This document shows, piece by piece, positions 50,692 through 59,459 of a stretch of DNA of 64,000 nt. A model generated the notes under the pieces. It ran no database searches, was not told the DNA's origin, and worked only from the letters and a program-made list of their open reading frames with translations. Position 1 is the stretch's first letter. Each line of letters starts with the position of its first letter. This DNA comes from Paractinoplanes pyxinae (GTDB lineage Bacteria > Actinomycetota > Actinomycetes > Mycobacteriales > Micromonosporaceae), in contig NZ_JAPNTZ010000005.1 in NCBI RefSeq assembly GCF_026626335.1, positions 496,001 through 560,000 on the forward strand, written 5' to 3'. The translations under genes and the position numbers were made by a program.

Positions 50692-52285
50692 CCGGCCCCT
50701 CGTTGCCCGACCGGTCGAGGCCGCTGAGGCAGTACGTGGCCGGACCGTCCGGCGCCGCCGGGTCGGCCACCTCGGTGCCGGCCCGGCCCGTGGCCACCAG
50801 CGCCGCCGAGTCGCCGCCGACCCGGTAGAGCGCCCAGCTGGTTGCTCCCGTGGCCGCCGTCTCGAACTTCATCGCCGAGCCGCTGCGGGCCGCCGACACC
50901 AGCCGCGGGGCGGGCGGCGGCGCGGCCGGCAGCCGGGCCATCCGCGGCACGAGCGCCGGCGACGCGTAGTGCTTGCTCTGGTAAAGCGCCACCGACCCCA
51001 GCCGGTTGGCCCGGATCTGTTTGGCGCTGAAGTGCACCTGGCCCTGCACCCCGGCCTTCTCGTTCATGGTCATCTGCCGGTCGAGCTGGGCCGGGTCGCT
51101 CCACGGGCCCGGCTCGCCGACCCGGTAGTCGGCCATTCCGATGTACAGCTGCACGTCCGTGCCCTTGACCAGCGCCGTCCACCACGGCAGCAGCTTGGCG
51201 TAGTCCGCCTTGTCGAAGCCGACGTGCCAGTAGAGCTGGGGCACGATGTAGTCGAGCCAGCCCTGCTGCACCCATTTGCGGGTGTCGGCGTAGATCGCGT
51301 CGTACGCCTCGAGCCCCTTGCTGACCGACCCGGCGGGGTCGCTGGTCTTGTTGCGCCAGATGCCGAACGGGCTGATGCCGAACTTGACCCACGGCTTGAG
51401 CTGCTGAATGCGCTGGTCCATCTCGCGGACCAGGGTGTCCACGTTGTCGCGCCGCCACTGGGCCCGCGACTTGCCGGCGCCGTAGCGCGCGAAGCTCGCG
51501 TCGTCCGGGAAGTCCTCGCCGGCCTCGGGGTACGGGTAGAAGAAGTCGTCGAAGTGCACGCCGTCGACGTCGTACTTGCGGACCGCCTCGAGCATCGAGT
51601 CCTCGACGAACTTGCGGGCCTCGGGGATGCCCGGGTCGAAGTACAGGCGGCCGTTCTTGCCCTTCGGGTACGAGATGGCCCAGCTGCGGTGCTTGATCAG
51701 CGGGTGGTTGGGCGCCAGCTTGGCGAAGTCGGCGCCGGGGCCGGCCGGGGCGGGCTGGGTGCCTCGGTACGGGTTGAACCAGGCGTGGAACTCGAGGTTG
51801 CGGGCGTGGGCCTCGCTCACCATGTACGCCATCGGGTCCCACCCGGGCGACTTGCCGTCACGCTTGCCGGTCAGCCATTCCGACCAGGGCGCGTACGCCG
51901 AGGGCCAGAACGCGTCGCCGCTGGGCCGCACATGCACGAAGATCGCGTTGTGGCGCTGGGCCACGGCCAGGTCGAGCCAGCGCTGGTACTCGGCCTTGAC
52001 CTGGGCCTGGCTCAGCCCCTTGCGACTCGGGAAGTCGATGTTCATGACCGTGGTGAGCCACATGCCCCGCAGCTGACGGGTGGCCCGTACCGGAACCGAA
52101 CCGCACTTGCCCTCGGCCCCGGGCGGCGCGGGCGACGCGGTTGCCACCGGCCGGGGCACGCCGGCCCCCGATTCCGGCTGGTAGGTGGCCGCGCGCAGCA
52201 TGCCGACCCCGAGAACCGCGGTCGCGAAGAACACCGAGACGACGACCAGGGTCAGCTTCACAGGGGGCCGGGGGACGCGGGGCAT
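50666..52285 (-). CDS. GHL10/DUF187-family glycoside hydrolase-like protein
   Basis: 539 aa. One N-terminal hydrophobic anchor (KLTLVVVSVFFATAVLGVGM), then RQLRGMWLTTVMNIDFPSRK, FHAWFNPYRGT, RKYDVDGVHFDDFFYPYPEA and WLDYIVPQLYWHVGF, the GHL10 TIM-barrel signature with acidic residues at VHFDD. The C-terminal 110 residues form a fibronectin-III-like beta domain (ATGATSWALYRVGG, ATYCLSGLDRSGNEGPVS). Relatives such as YngK are thought to act on cell-wall or extracellular polysaccharide. Extracellular and membrane-tethered or secreted. Confidence 0.88.
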   Translation of the reverse strand: MPRVPRPPVKLTLVVVSVFFATAVLGVGMLRAATYQPESGAGVPRPVATASPAPPGAEGKCGSVPVRATRQLRGMWLTTVMNIDFPSRKGLSQAQVKAEYQRWLDLAVAQRHNAIFVHVRPSGDAFWPSAYAPWSEWLTGKRDGKSPGWDPMAYMVSEAHARNLEFHAWFNPYRGTQPAPAGPGADFAKLAPNHPLIKHRSWAISYPKGKNGRLYFDPGIPEARKFVEDSMLEAVRKYDVDGVHFDDFFYPYPEAGEDFPDDASFARYGAGKSRAQWRRDNVDTLVREMDQRIQQLKPWVKFGISPFGIWRNKTSDPAGSVSKGLEAYDAIYADTRKWVQQGWLDYIVPQLYWHVGFDKADYAKLLPWWTALVKGTDVQLYIGMADYRVGEPGPWSDPAQLDRQMTMNEKAGVQGQVHFSAKQIRANRLGSVALYQSKHYASPALVPRMARLPAAPPPAPRLVSAARSGSAMKFETAATGATSWALYRVGGDSAALVATGRAGTEVADPAAPDGPATYCLSGLDRSGNEGPVSAPLEAA

Positions 52286-52312
52286 GGGGACCAGTGTGCC
52301 TCGGGGAATCGA

Positions 52313-53512
52313 TCAGAGGACGGACCGGTAGACCGCCATCGTCTCCTCGGCGATCCGCGCCCAGCTGAACTTCTCGACCGCGCGGCGGCGGCCGGCCAGC
52401 CCCATCTCGCGGGCGCGGGCCGGGTCCTGCAGCAGCTCGGTCATGCCCGCGGCCAGGTCGGCCACGAACTTGTCGGGGTCGACCGGCGTGCCCGTGCCGT
52501 CCTGCACCTGCTCGATGGGCACCAGCAGACCGGTCTCGCCGTCGGCCACCACCTCGGGGATGCCGCCGGTGGCCGTGGCTACCACGGCCGTCTCGCAGGC
52601 CATCGCCTCGAGGTTGACGATGCCCATGGGCTCGTAGATCGACGGGCAGACGAAGACGGTGGCGTGCGTGAGCACCTGGATGACCTCGTGCTTGGGCAGC
52701 ATCTCCTGCACCCAGATCACGCCGTGCTCGTCGCGGGCGGCGCGCAGCTCGTCGGCCAGCGCCTCGACCTCGGCCGCGATCTCTTTGGTGTCGGGCGCGC
52801 CCGCGAGCAGCACGATCTGCGCCTCGGGGGGCAGGCTGCGACAGGCCCGCAGCAGGTAGGGCAGGCCCTTCTGGCGGGTGATGCGGCCGACGAAGACCAC
52901 GCTGGGCCGGTTGAGGTCGATGCCCAGCCGCTCGATGACGTCGGTGCCGTGGTTGGGCGCGTAGAGCGTGGTGTCGATGCCGTTGTAGACGACCTGGATC
53001 TTGTCGGGGTCGACCGAGGGGTACGCGGTCAGCACGTCCCGCTTCATGCCGCCCGACACCGCGATGACCGCGTCGGCGTTCTCGATGGCCACCCGCTCGC
53101 AGAACGACGACAGCGCGTAACCGCCGCCCAGCTGCTCGGCCTTCCACGGCCGCAGCGGCTCGAGACTGTGCGTGGTGACGACGTGCGGCACCCCGTGCAG
53201 CAGCTTGGCCGTGTGCCCGGCGAAGTTGGCGTACCAGGTGTGGCTGTGCACGATGTCGGTGCCCTCGGCCCCGGCCGCGATCTCGAGGTCGACGCCCATG
53301 GTGCGCAGCGCGGCGTTGGCCCCGGCCAGCTCGGCCGGCTCGGGGTAGGCGGTGACGCCCGGCTCGTCGCGCGGCGCTCCGAAGCAGTGCACCCGGACGT
53401 CGGCCAGGTCGCGCAGGTCGCGGGTGAGGTATTCCAGGTGCACACCGGCGCCGCCGTACACCTCCGGCGGGTACTCCCGGGTGATGAGGTCCACGCGCAG
53501 TCTCTCGGTCAC
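52313..53512 (-). CDS. glgA: Glycogen synthase / maltose-1-phosphate synthase (actinobacterial GlgA/GlgM, GT4)
   Basis: 399 aa, the length of the actinobacterial GT4 enzyme. N-terminal LITREYPPEVYGGAGVHLEY, HSHTWYANFAGHTAK, VVFVGRITRQKGLPYLLRAC and the donor-site Glu motif SIYEPMGIVNLEAMACETAV are all present. In mycobacteria this protein (Rv1212c type) makes maltose-1-phosphate from ADP-glucose and glucose-1-phosphate for the GlgE route. Divergent from glgC with 135 bases between starts, the classic actinobacterial arrangement. GTG start 53512. Confidence 0.93.
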   Translation of the reverse strand: MTERLRVDLITREYPPEVYGGAGVHLEYLTRDLRDLADVRVHCFGAPRDEPGVTAYPEPAELAGANAALRTMGVDLEIAAGAEGTDIVHSHTWYANFAGHTAKLLHGVPHVVTTHSLEPLRPWKAEQLGGGYALSSFCERVAIENADAVIAVSGGMKRDVLTAYPSVDPDKIQVVYNGIDTTLYAPNHGTDVIERLGIDLNRPSVVFVGRITRQKGLPYLLRACRSLPPEAQIVLLAGAPDTKEIAAEVEALADELRAARDEHGVIWVQEMLPKHEVIQVLTHATVFVCPSIYEPMGIVNLEAMACETAVVATATGGIPEVVADGETGLLVPIEQVQDGTGTPVDPDKFVADLAAGMTELLQDPARAREMGLAGRRRAVEKFSWARIAEETMAVYRSVL

Positions 53513-53647
53513 GCCCGCAGCCTAATGCTTGATCCGATGTCTCGCGCTCGGGGACCAAGATCAGTTACCCTGGCCGTCGCCGCGATGACCACGGCGAGTT
53601 CCCTTCTTCGGCTGGCGCTCCGGCTGGCGGAAAGTTAGCGTCCTTCC

Positions 53648-54880
53648 ATGGCTGTCAAGGTGCTTGCGATCGTTCTGGCCGGTGGTGAAGGTAAGCGCCT
53701 GATGCCCCTGACGGCCGACCGGGCTAAGCCCGGCGTCCCGTTCGGTGGCATCTACCGCATGATCGACTTCGTGCTGTCGAATCTTGCCAACGGCGGTTAC
53801 CTCAAGATGGTCGTCCTGACCCAGTACAAGTCCCATTCGCTCGACCGGCACATCTCCAAGACGTGGCGCATGTCGACCCTGCTCGGCAACTACGTCACGC
53901 CGGTGCCCGCCCAGCAGCGGCTGGGCCCCCGCTGGTTCGCCGGCTCGGCCGACGCCATCTACCAGAGCCTCAACCTGATCAACGACGAGTCCCCCGACTA
54001 CGTCATCGTGTTCGGCGCCGACCACATCTACCGCATGGACCCGAAGCAGATGGTCAACGACCACATCGCCTCGGGGGCCGCGGTCACGGTGGCCGGCATC
54101 CGCCAGCCCAAGTCGCTGTCCGACCAGTTCGGCGTCATCGACGTGGCCGAGGACGGCAAGCGCATCAAGGCCTTCCGCGAGAAGCCGAAAGAGGTCGACG
54201 GGCTGCCCGACGCCCCCGACGAGATCTTCGCCTCGATGGGCAATTACATCTTCACCACCCGGGCCCTGTGCGAGGCGGTCACCAAGGACGCGCAGGACCC
54301 CGACAGCAAGCACGACATGGGCGGCAACATCATCCCCATGCTCGTCGAGCGGGGCGAGGCCAACGTCTACGACTTCCGCGACAACGACGTGCCGGGCAGC
54401 CACGACCGCGACCGCGGCTACTGGCGCGACGTGGGAACCCTCGACTCGTTCTACGAGGCTCACATGGACCTCATCGCGACCGAGCCGATCTTCAACCTCT
54501 ACAACCACGACTGGCCGATCTTCACGAACTACGGCTCGTGGCCGCCGGCCAAGTTCGTGCACGGCTACGACGACCGGCAGGGCCGCTCGATCGAGTCGAT
54601 GATCTCGCCCGGGGTCGTGGTGTCGGGCGCGCTCGTCGAGCGGTCGGTGATCTCCCCCAACGTACGGGTCAATTCCTGGGCCCACGTCGAGGGCTCGGTG
54701 CTGATGGAGGGCGTGAAGGTGGGCCGCCGCGCGGTCATCCGCAACGCGATCCTCGACAAGAACGTCATCGTGCCCGAGGGCGCCCAGATCGGCGTCGACC
54801 TCGACCGCGACCGGAAGCTCTACACGGTCTCGGACAATGGCGTGGTTGTCATCGGCAAGGGTCAGAAAGTAGAGCTCTAG
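53648..54880 (+). CDS. glgC: Glucose-1-phosphate adenylyltransferase
   Basis: 410 aa. Nucleotidyltransferase motif [20 protein letters not shown], then [39 protein letters not shown] and the substrate loop [19 protein letters not shown]; the C-terminal left-handed beta helix is intact. It makes ADP-glucose from ATP and glucose-1-phosphate, the first committed step of glycogen/alpha-glucan synthesis, allosterically controlled in the family. Paired with the divergent glgA. The stop shares CTAG (54877-54880) with the convergent AraC gene. Confidence 0.96.
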   Translation: MAVKVLAIVLAGGEGKRLMPLTADRAKPGVPFGGIYRMIDFVLSNLANGGYLKMVVLTQYKSHSLDRHISKTWRMSTLLGNYVTPVPAQQRLGPRWFAGSADAIYQSLNLINDESPDYVIVFGADHIYRMDPKQMVNDHIASGAAVTVAGIRQPKSLSDQFGVIDVAEDGKRIKAFREKPKEVDGLPDAPDEIFASMGNYIFTTRALCEAVTKDAQDPDSKHDMGGNIIPMLVERGEANVYDFRDNDVPGSHDRDRGYWRDVGTLDSFYEAHMDLIATEPIFNLYNHDWPIFTNYGSWPPAKFVHGYDDRQGRSIESMISPGVVVSGALVERSVISPNVRVNSWAHVEGSVLMEGVKVGRRAVIRNAILDKNVIVPEGAQIGVDLDRDRKLYTVSDNGVVVIGKGQKVEL

Positions 54881-55902
54881 CGGCGTTCGCGCAGGGTCTG
54901 CGACGGCGAGACGCCGTAGCGGGCCCGGTACGCGCCGGCGAACCGTCCGAGGTGGGTGAACCCCCAGCGATAGGCCACCTCGGACACGTTCACCTGCCAC
55001 GGGTCCGAACGCGACAGTTCCGCGTGCACCCCGTCGAGCCGTAATCGCCGCAGGTAGGTCAGCGGCGACATGCCCACGTGCTGACGGAACGACTCTTGCA
55101 GCACCCGCACGCCGACCCCGGCTATGGCGGCCAGGTCGGTCGCGGTGAACGGGCGCCACGGCTCGGCGTGCATGGCGTCGAGGGTGCGCTTGACCGTCCG
55201 CGGGCGGTTGGGCCCGCGCATGCCGGCCGGCTCCTCGCCGTACGGATGCTCGACCGTCAACGCCAGGCCGCTGACCACCATGTCGCGCCAGCGGGCGGCC
55301 ATGCGCGGCTGCGTGGTCAGGCCCCGGCCCCGCATGAGCTCGCCGAAGAAGAGCCGGACCAGCGACACCCACGTACGCCCGGGCGCCTCGACGACGTTGA
55401 AGCTGTCGCCCAGCAGCAGCGGGGTGACGATCTGCTGGTCGAGCGCGGCGTCCAGCTCCCGTTCCAGGGCCGCCCGCTCGACCTTGACGCTGAGCAGCCG
55501 GCACTCGCCCGGCCAGTCCAGGTCGATGTCGCCGACCGGCCGGTAGACCGCGGCCCGGGTCTGGTCGGCCAGCACCGTCGTGCCCCGGTGCCGCGACCGC
55601 AGCATGCCGGTCAGCGGGGCCAGCACGTGGTAGGACGTCTCGAGGTCGGCGATCTCGACGTGGATGTCGCTGCCGTAGCTGATCTCGCCGACCGTGATCG
55701 GGCCGAGCGCCACCACGTCACCGCGGAAGGCGAAGCGGGACCGGTCACCGACCGGGTCGACCCGCAGGGGGCCGTAGAACATGCTGCGGCAGAACGTGCG
55801 CGCCTCGTCCACATCGGTCGTGGCGAGAGAGAAGTGGACGGGCGCGTCCGACCCGGGTGAACCCGGACGAGTCGTCAGGGGGACGCCGACCATGGCGTCC
55901 AC
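54877..55902 (-). CDS. AraC-family transcriptional regulator
   Basis: 341 aa from GTG 55902 (ATG 55893 is an equally good start, 338 aa). N-terminal AraC-binding-2-like beta domain ([34 protein letters not shown]); C-terminal HTH pair ([49 protein letters not shown]). It is 18 bases downstream of the 113-aa gene on the same strand and may be the last gene of the DUF4331 run. Effector unknown. Confidence 0.9.
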   Translation of the reverse strand: MDAMVGVPLTTRPGSPGSDAPVHFSLATTDVDEARTFCRSMFYGPLRVDPVGDRSRFAFRGDVVALGPITVGEISYGSDIHVEIADLETSYHVLAPLTGMLRSRHRGTTVLADQTRAAVYRPVGDIDLDWPGECRLLSVKVERAALERELDAALDQQIVTPLLLGDSFNVVEAPGRTWVSLVRLFFGELMRGRGLTTQPRMAARWRDMVVSGLALTVEHPYGEEPAGMRGPNRPRTVKRTLDAMHAEPWRPFTATDLAAIAGVGVRVLQESFRQHVGMSPLTYLRRLRLDGVHAELSRSDPWQVNVSEVAYRWGFTHLGRFAGAYRARYGVSPSQTLRERR

Positions 55903-55920
55903 CCTAGACCCGGCGACCGC

Positions 55921-56262
55921 CTAAACGGGGACGGAAGCCATCGGCCAGGTGAACTCGGCGACCGCCCCGCCGGGCACATCGATCTCGCCCAGCGGCGTGA
56001 CCGGGTTGTCCCAGACGGTGTAGCGGCCCTCGGGCAGGCTGTCGAGCACGACGCTGAAGCAGACCCCGCCCCATACGTAGCGGGCGCGCACGGCCGCGTG
56101 CGTGCGCCGGGTCGGGTCCTCGACCGGGCTGACCTCGATTTCGCGCCCGTGCATGCCGCCGGGCGTGTTGATGATCAGCGCGCCGATTCCGGCCCCGATG
56201 TTGAGCATGACGGTGCCCTGCCCGGAAGGGGTCATGCTGTGCCAGGAGTGCTCGTGGTTCAT
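55921..56262 (-). CDS. 113-aa beta-rich protein coupled to DUF4331
   Basis: 113 aa; ATG 56262 overlaps the DUF4331 stop (TGATG). The N-terminus is His-rich (MNHEHSWH). Later blocks GALIINTPGGMHGREIEVSP, CFSVVLDSLPEGRYTVWDNP and GAVAEFTWP look like a small beta-sandwich similar to carbohydrate- or surface-binding modules. No signal peptide. Small proteins of this type often follow DUF4331 genes in my recollection, but I cannot name the family. Confidence 0.65.
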   Translation of the reverse strand: MNHEHSWHSMTPSGQGTVMLNIGAGIGALIINTPGGMHGREIEVSPVEDPTRRTHAAVRARYVWGGVCFSVVLDSLPEGRYTVWDNPVTPLGEIDVPGGAVAEFTWPMASVPV

Positions 56263-57653
56263 GAGGGGTTACCGAATCCGTCGAAGGGCGTGCCGAGGTA
56301 GGGGAACTTCTTGAGCAGCGGGGCGCTCGCGTCCTTGATGCTGAGGCCCTGCTCGACCAGCGTCGCCGCCGCGTCCGGCTTGAAGTCCTTCTCGACCAGC
56401 GGCAGCGTCGCGCCCGCGATGGCCCGGATCGAGATCGAGACGACGTCGTCGGCGATGCGCCGCCCGTTCGGGAAGCCGGCCAGGTCGCCGCCGAGGATCC
56501 CGAACTTGCTCGGCTCCTTGGCCGGCGGCACGGCGGTGTTCAGGCGCAGCATGTCGGCCTGCACCTCGCCGGTGTTGTTCTGGAAGTTCTCGATGACCCC
56601 GTCCGGGATGCCGGTGAGCAGGATCGCCACCAGGTCGGCGCGGGCCTTGTCCTTCTTGTCGCGGGCGGCCAGGTTGTCGAACAGGCCCGGGTAGAGCACC
56701 GGCAGCAGCGTCTGCAGCTCGGGCTTCTCGACGAACTGGGCGAAGCGCTTGTCCTCGGCCGGGGACAGGCTGTTCCACTTGTCCTTCTCGGCCATCGGCA
56801 CGATGACCTCGTTGAACAGCGGGTTGCCGAGACGCGAGACCTGCACCTGCGGGCCGACCACGACGTCGTCGTTCTTCTTGTCGCCGTTACGCACCTGCAC
56901 CTGACGCCGGCTGGCCGACGTCCACACGCCGATGACCGCCTCGGGGTCGCGCCCACGCACCTTCTTCTTACCGTCACGGCGTACGGCGGAAAGAGGAACT
57001 TGAATCGCGATGCTGTGCACGTTGAGCTTGTCGGTGGCGTTGACCGCCTTGCCCGCGTAATTGAACAGCGTCGAGCCGACCAGGTGCTTGTCCTGGAAGG
57101 GGCGCAGGGTGCCGAGGTCGAAGATGGCGCCCAGGTCGACGAAGAACGCGTCGGCCCGCTGACCGGCGAAGACCTTCTCGCCCGTCTTCAGCTTGGCCAC
57201 GGCGTCGGCAGCCAGGGCGTCGTAGTCCGGGATGGACAGCTTGCCCACGTTGCAGGGCGGGCAGGGCAACTTCTTGGCCAGTACGGTGCTCTTGCCGTAC
57301 GCGTCGACCTTGGTGACCGAATAGAACTGGCGCCGGTTCCAGTTCTCGCTGTCCAGCGCGTCGATCGGCCCCGTGTTGTAGAGGAACGTCTTCTCGTTGC
57401 GCAGCTCGGTGCGGAACCGGAACTGGTACGTCAGGTCGGGGCGGGCGTCGCCGTTCGAGTCGACGTGGATCTCGTACAGGACGTCGTCGCCGAACTCGAA
57501 GAAGTTGGGGCCGCTGGCCGGCAGCTGCAGCGGGACGTAGTTCGCGATGATCGTCACGGTGTCCGGGTCGTCCGGGCTGACGAACGCGTACAGATCGGAG
57601 CTGTCGGCCACCGGATCCTTGCTGATCTCGGGCGCTTCGCGGTGCGATGACAT
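56259..57653 (-). CDS. DUF4331 family protein
   Basis: 464 aa, full length for the family. Starts SSHREAPEISKDPVADSSDL then YAFVSPDD, the DUF4331 signature, with PLQLPASGPNFFEFGDDVLY, VHSIAIQVPLSAVR, RLGNPLFNEVIVPMAEKDKW and GFPNGRRIADDVV. A CPPC pair occurs near residue 131-134 (KLPCPPCNVG), which might be redox-active or bind metal. No signal peptide of its own, although the upstream gene encodes a Tat-type peptide 11 bases away. Biochemical function of the family is unknown. Coupled to the 113-aa gene. Confidence 0.88.
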   Translation of the reverse strand: MSSHREAPEISKDPVADSSDLYAFVSPDDPDTVTIIANYVPLQLPASGPNFFEFGDDVLYEIHVDSNGDARPDLTYQFRFRTELRNEKTFLYNTGPIDALDSENWNRRQFYSVTKVDAYGKSTVLAKKLPCPPCNVGKLSIPDYDALAADAVAKLKTGEKVFAGQRADAFFVDLGAIFDLGTLRPFQDKHLVGSTLFNYAGKAVNATDKLNVHSIAIQVPLSAVRRDGKKKVRGRDPEAVIGVWTSASRRQVQVRNGDKKNDDVVVGPQVQVSRLGNPLFNEVIVPMAEKDKWNSLSPAEDKRFAQFVEKPELQTLLPVLYPGLFDNLAARDKKDKARADLVAILLTGIPDGVIENFQNNTGEVQADMLRLNTAVPPAKEPSKFGILGGDLAGFPNGRRIADDVVSISIRAIAGATLPLVEKDFKPDAAATLVEQGLSIKDASAPLLKKFPYLGTPFDGFGNPS

Positions 57654-57664
57654 GCGGTTCCCCC

Positions 57665-57937
57665 TCAGCCCTTCGCCGACTTGAGCAGCTTGGCGGCGAG
57701 CTTCTTGTCGGTGAGCGTGCTCTTGGAGCCGCCGACGAACACGTCAAACGTGCCCTTCTCGGCGTCGCGCAGCGACAGGACCAGCGGACCGGCGCCCTTG
57801 GGGGCCTCGCCGCCGGACTCGCCGGCCAGGCTCAGACCGGCCACGCCGGCCACCGAGACACCGACACCCGCGGTGGCGGCGATCGCCAGGACGCGACGCC
57901 GGTTCACACCCTGGTGACCGTAACGAACTCGCCTCAT
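57665..57937 (-). CDS. Small Tat-signal protein preceding DUF4331
   Basis: 90 aa. ATG 57937 gives a twin-arginine signal: NRRRVLAIAATAGVGVSVAG then VAGLSLA. The mature part is only about 55 residues (GPLVLSLRDAEKGTFDVFVG then GSKSTLTDKKLAAKLLKSAK), beta-strand then helix. It starts the run Tat peptide / DUF4331 / 113-aa / AraC and is 11 bases upstream of DUF4331. Exported in folded form, so its partner could be a cofactor-containing protein (inference). Confidence 0.75.
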   Translation of the reverse strand: MRRVRYGHQGVNRRRVLAIAATAGVGVSVAGVAGLSLAGESGGEAPKGAGPLVLSLRDAEKGTFDVFVGGSKSTLTDKKLAAKLLKSAKG

Positions 57938-58009
57938 TGCTCGGCCTTTCGTGTTTCCTTGGGGGGAGGAACGGACCTGCTTGCGATGTCGACGACCATC
58001 AGTACGAGG

Positions 58010-58040
58010 CGCGAACCGTTGCGGTTCAACGGTTTTCGCG
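58010..58040 (-). terminator. Hairpin spanning the copper-oxygenase stop codon
   Basis: CGCGAACCGTTG (58010-58021) pairs with CAACGGTTTTCGCG (58027-58040) with a two-base bulge and a 5-nt loop. The stop codon of the AA10 gene (58026-58028) lies at the loop/arm junction. Confidence 0.6.
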
Positions 58041-58940
58041 GCGTCTGCGAAGAATTGATCCCGTGCCTGCCCAGGCCGCCGCACCGATTCCCAGAAGGAG
58101 GGCGGCGGCGACTATCCAGTGACCGAGGGTGACTCGGCTGTTGTCACTCACCGGTTGGATCGCTTGCGTCTTCCGAGGGGCGACAGGCTTGGCCGTTGCC
58201 TTCACGATCGCGGGGGCTACGCTCTTCGCTTTCGCAGCAGGTCGCGCTTTCGGGGCTTGAGTGGCTTCGGTGGCTTTTGTCGCTTTCGGTGGCGTCGCTG
58301 CTTTCTCGGCCGCCTTCGCGGCCGCCGGGAAAGTGAGGTCCGAGCACGAGTAGTACGTGTCAGGGGTGCTCGACGTCTCCCAGACGATGTAGAGGATGTG
58401 GCGGCCGGTCCGCTCGGGCAGCTTCGCCTTCAACTCGTACGCGCCGTCCTCCAGCGCCGGGTCGGTGACCGACACGAGCGGCTTGCTGCCGAGGTCGGCC
58501 CACCTCAGTCGCTCCGTGGGGTCGTACCCGGCCTTGGTCAGGAAGACCCGGAACTCGCCCGCGTGCGGAATCGTCGCCCGGTAGCGGATGGTCAAGGTCT
58601 TGCCCGAGGTGACCTTGGTGGCCGGGAAGTCGTCGCGCGGCAGGTCGAGACCGCGGAACGCGTCCAGCCCGCCGCTGCACAGCTTCCCGTCCGGCACGAC
58701 TTGGCGATCCTTGCCGTTGACGTTAGCGATGCGCAGGTTGTCGAACTTGCCGAAGCTGCGGCCGTTCGCCTTCCGGGCCGCCTGGCAGGCCGCGGCGTCC
58801 GTCTGTTCGCCGCCGTTCGCGCAGGCGGCGGTGCGGCTGATCGGCGTGGTGGGCGCCCCGTGCGCCTCGGCCGGGGCGGGCGCGAGAGCGGCAGCCGCGG
58901 TCACAGCCAGTGCCGCGGCGGCCAGACGATGAATCCTCAC
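58026..58940 (-). CDS. AA10 lytic polysaccharide monooxygenase, C-terminally membrane-anchored
   Basis: 304 aa. Signal peptide cleaved after AEA exposes His27 (HGAPTTPISR), the N-terminal copper ligand; His126 in YRATIPHAGEFRVF is the second histidine-brace ligand. YIVWETSSTPDTYYSCSDLT is the conserved C-terminal AA10 block. Residues about 215-262 are an Ala/Lys/Pro-rich linker and 270-295 a transmembrane helix (WIVAAALLLGIGAAAWAG) followed by LRRRRENR. Most actinobacterial AA10 enzymes are free or carry a carbohydrate-binding module, so the membrane tether is notable. Acts outside the cell on chitin or cellulose by oxidative cleavage. GTG 58940 start. Confidence 0.9.
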   Translation of the reverse strand: MRIHRLAAAALAVTAAAALAPAPAEAHGAPTTPISRTAACANGGEQTDAAACQAARKANGRSFGKFDNLRIANVNGKDRQVVPDGKLCSGGLDAFRGLDLPRDDFPATKVTSGKTLTIRYRATIPHAGEFRVFLTKAGYDPTERLRWADLGSKPLVSVTDPALEDGAYELKAKLPERTGRHILYIVWETSSTPDTYYSCSDLTFPAAAKAAEKAATPPKATKATEATQAPKARPAAKAKSVAPAIVKATAKPVAPRKTQAIQPVSDNSRVTLGHWIVAAALLLGIGAAAWAGTGSILRRRRENR

Positions 58941-59046
58941 GCCCGTGCAGTACGGATAATCCGCGTGAGTCGTTCAGCACGTCCGCCACCGACTGTGACG
59001 GGGCGTGTGATTGCATGGGGCTCGACTGTCAACGAATGGAGTTCCC

Positions 59047-59415
59047 ATGGACAAGCCCGACGTCGGTCCGATCGAGGGCGCGCCCCCGGCCGACCTCGTG
59101 ATCGAGGACATCACCGTCGGCGAGGGGCCCGAGGCGACGCCCGGCCAGTACGTCAACGTGCACTACGTGGGCGTGGCGCACTCGACGGGCCGCGAGTTCG
59201 ACGCCTCCTACAACCGTGGCGAGCCCTTCGCCTTCCCGCTCGGCGGCGGCCAGGTCATCGCCGGCTGGGACCAGGGCGTGGTCGGCATGAAGGTCGGCGG
59301 CCGCCGCAAGCTCACCATCCCGCCGCAGCTGGGCTATGGCGCGCGCGGCGCCGGCGGCGTCATCAAGCCGAACGAGACCCTGATCTTCGTGGTGGATCTG
59401 CTCGGCGTGCAGTGA
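59047..59415 (+). CDS. FKBP-type peptidyl-prolyl cis-trans isomerase
   Basis: 122 aa single FKBP domain: GQYVNVHYVGVAHSTGREFD, ASYNRGEPFAFPLGGGQVIA with GWDQGVVGMKVGGRRKLTIP, and LGYGARGAGGVIKPNETLIF. Conserved Tyr, Asp, Trp of the active pocket are visible. No signal peptide, so cytoplasmic. ATG 59047 has GGAG upstream; an earlier in-frame start at 59011 lacks it. It accelerates prolyl isomerisation in protein folding. A strong bidirectional hairpin follows directly. Confidence 0.93.
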   Translation: MDKPDVGPIEGAPPADLVIEDITVGEGPEATPGQYVNVHYVGVAHSTGREFDASYNRGEPFAFPLGGGQVIAGWDQGVVGMKVGGRRKLTIPPQLGYGARGAGGVIKPNETLIFVVDLLGVQ

Positions 59416-59418
59416 CCC

Positions 59419-59459
59419 GTCACCGTGGCGCTGTCCCTCGCGGGCAGCGCCGCGGTCAC
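59419..59459. terminator. Bidirectional terminator between FKBP and sigma-factor genes
   Basis: An 18-nt arm (59419-59436, GTCACCGTGGCGCTGTCC) pairs with 59442-59459 (15 Watson-Crick pairs, two G-T wobbles, one mismatch) around a CTCGC loop. It starts 3 bases after the FKBP stop, and its far arm contains the sigma-factor stop codon (59456-59458). Confidence 0.85.

Noticed and set aside
52313-54880. glgA/glgC pair as a novel arrangement
   Set aside because: Divergent glgA and glgC are standard in actinobacteria, so this is ordinary.
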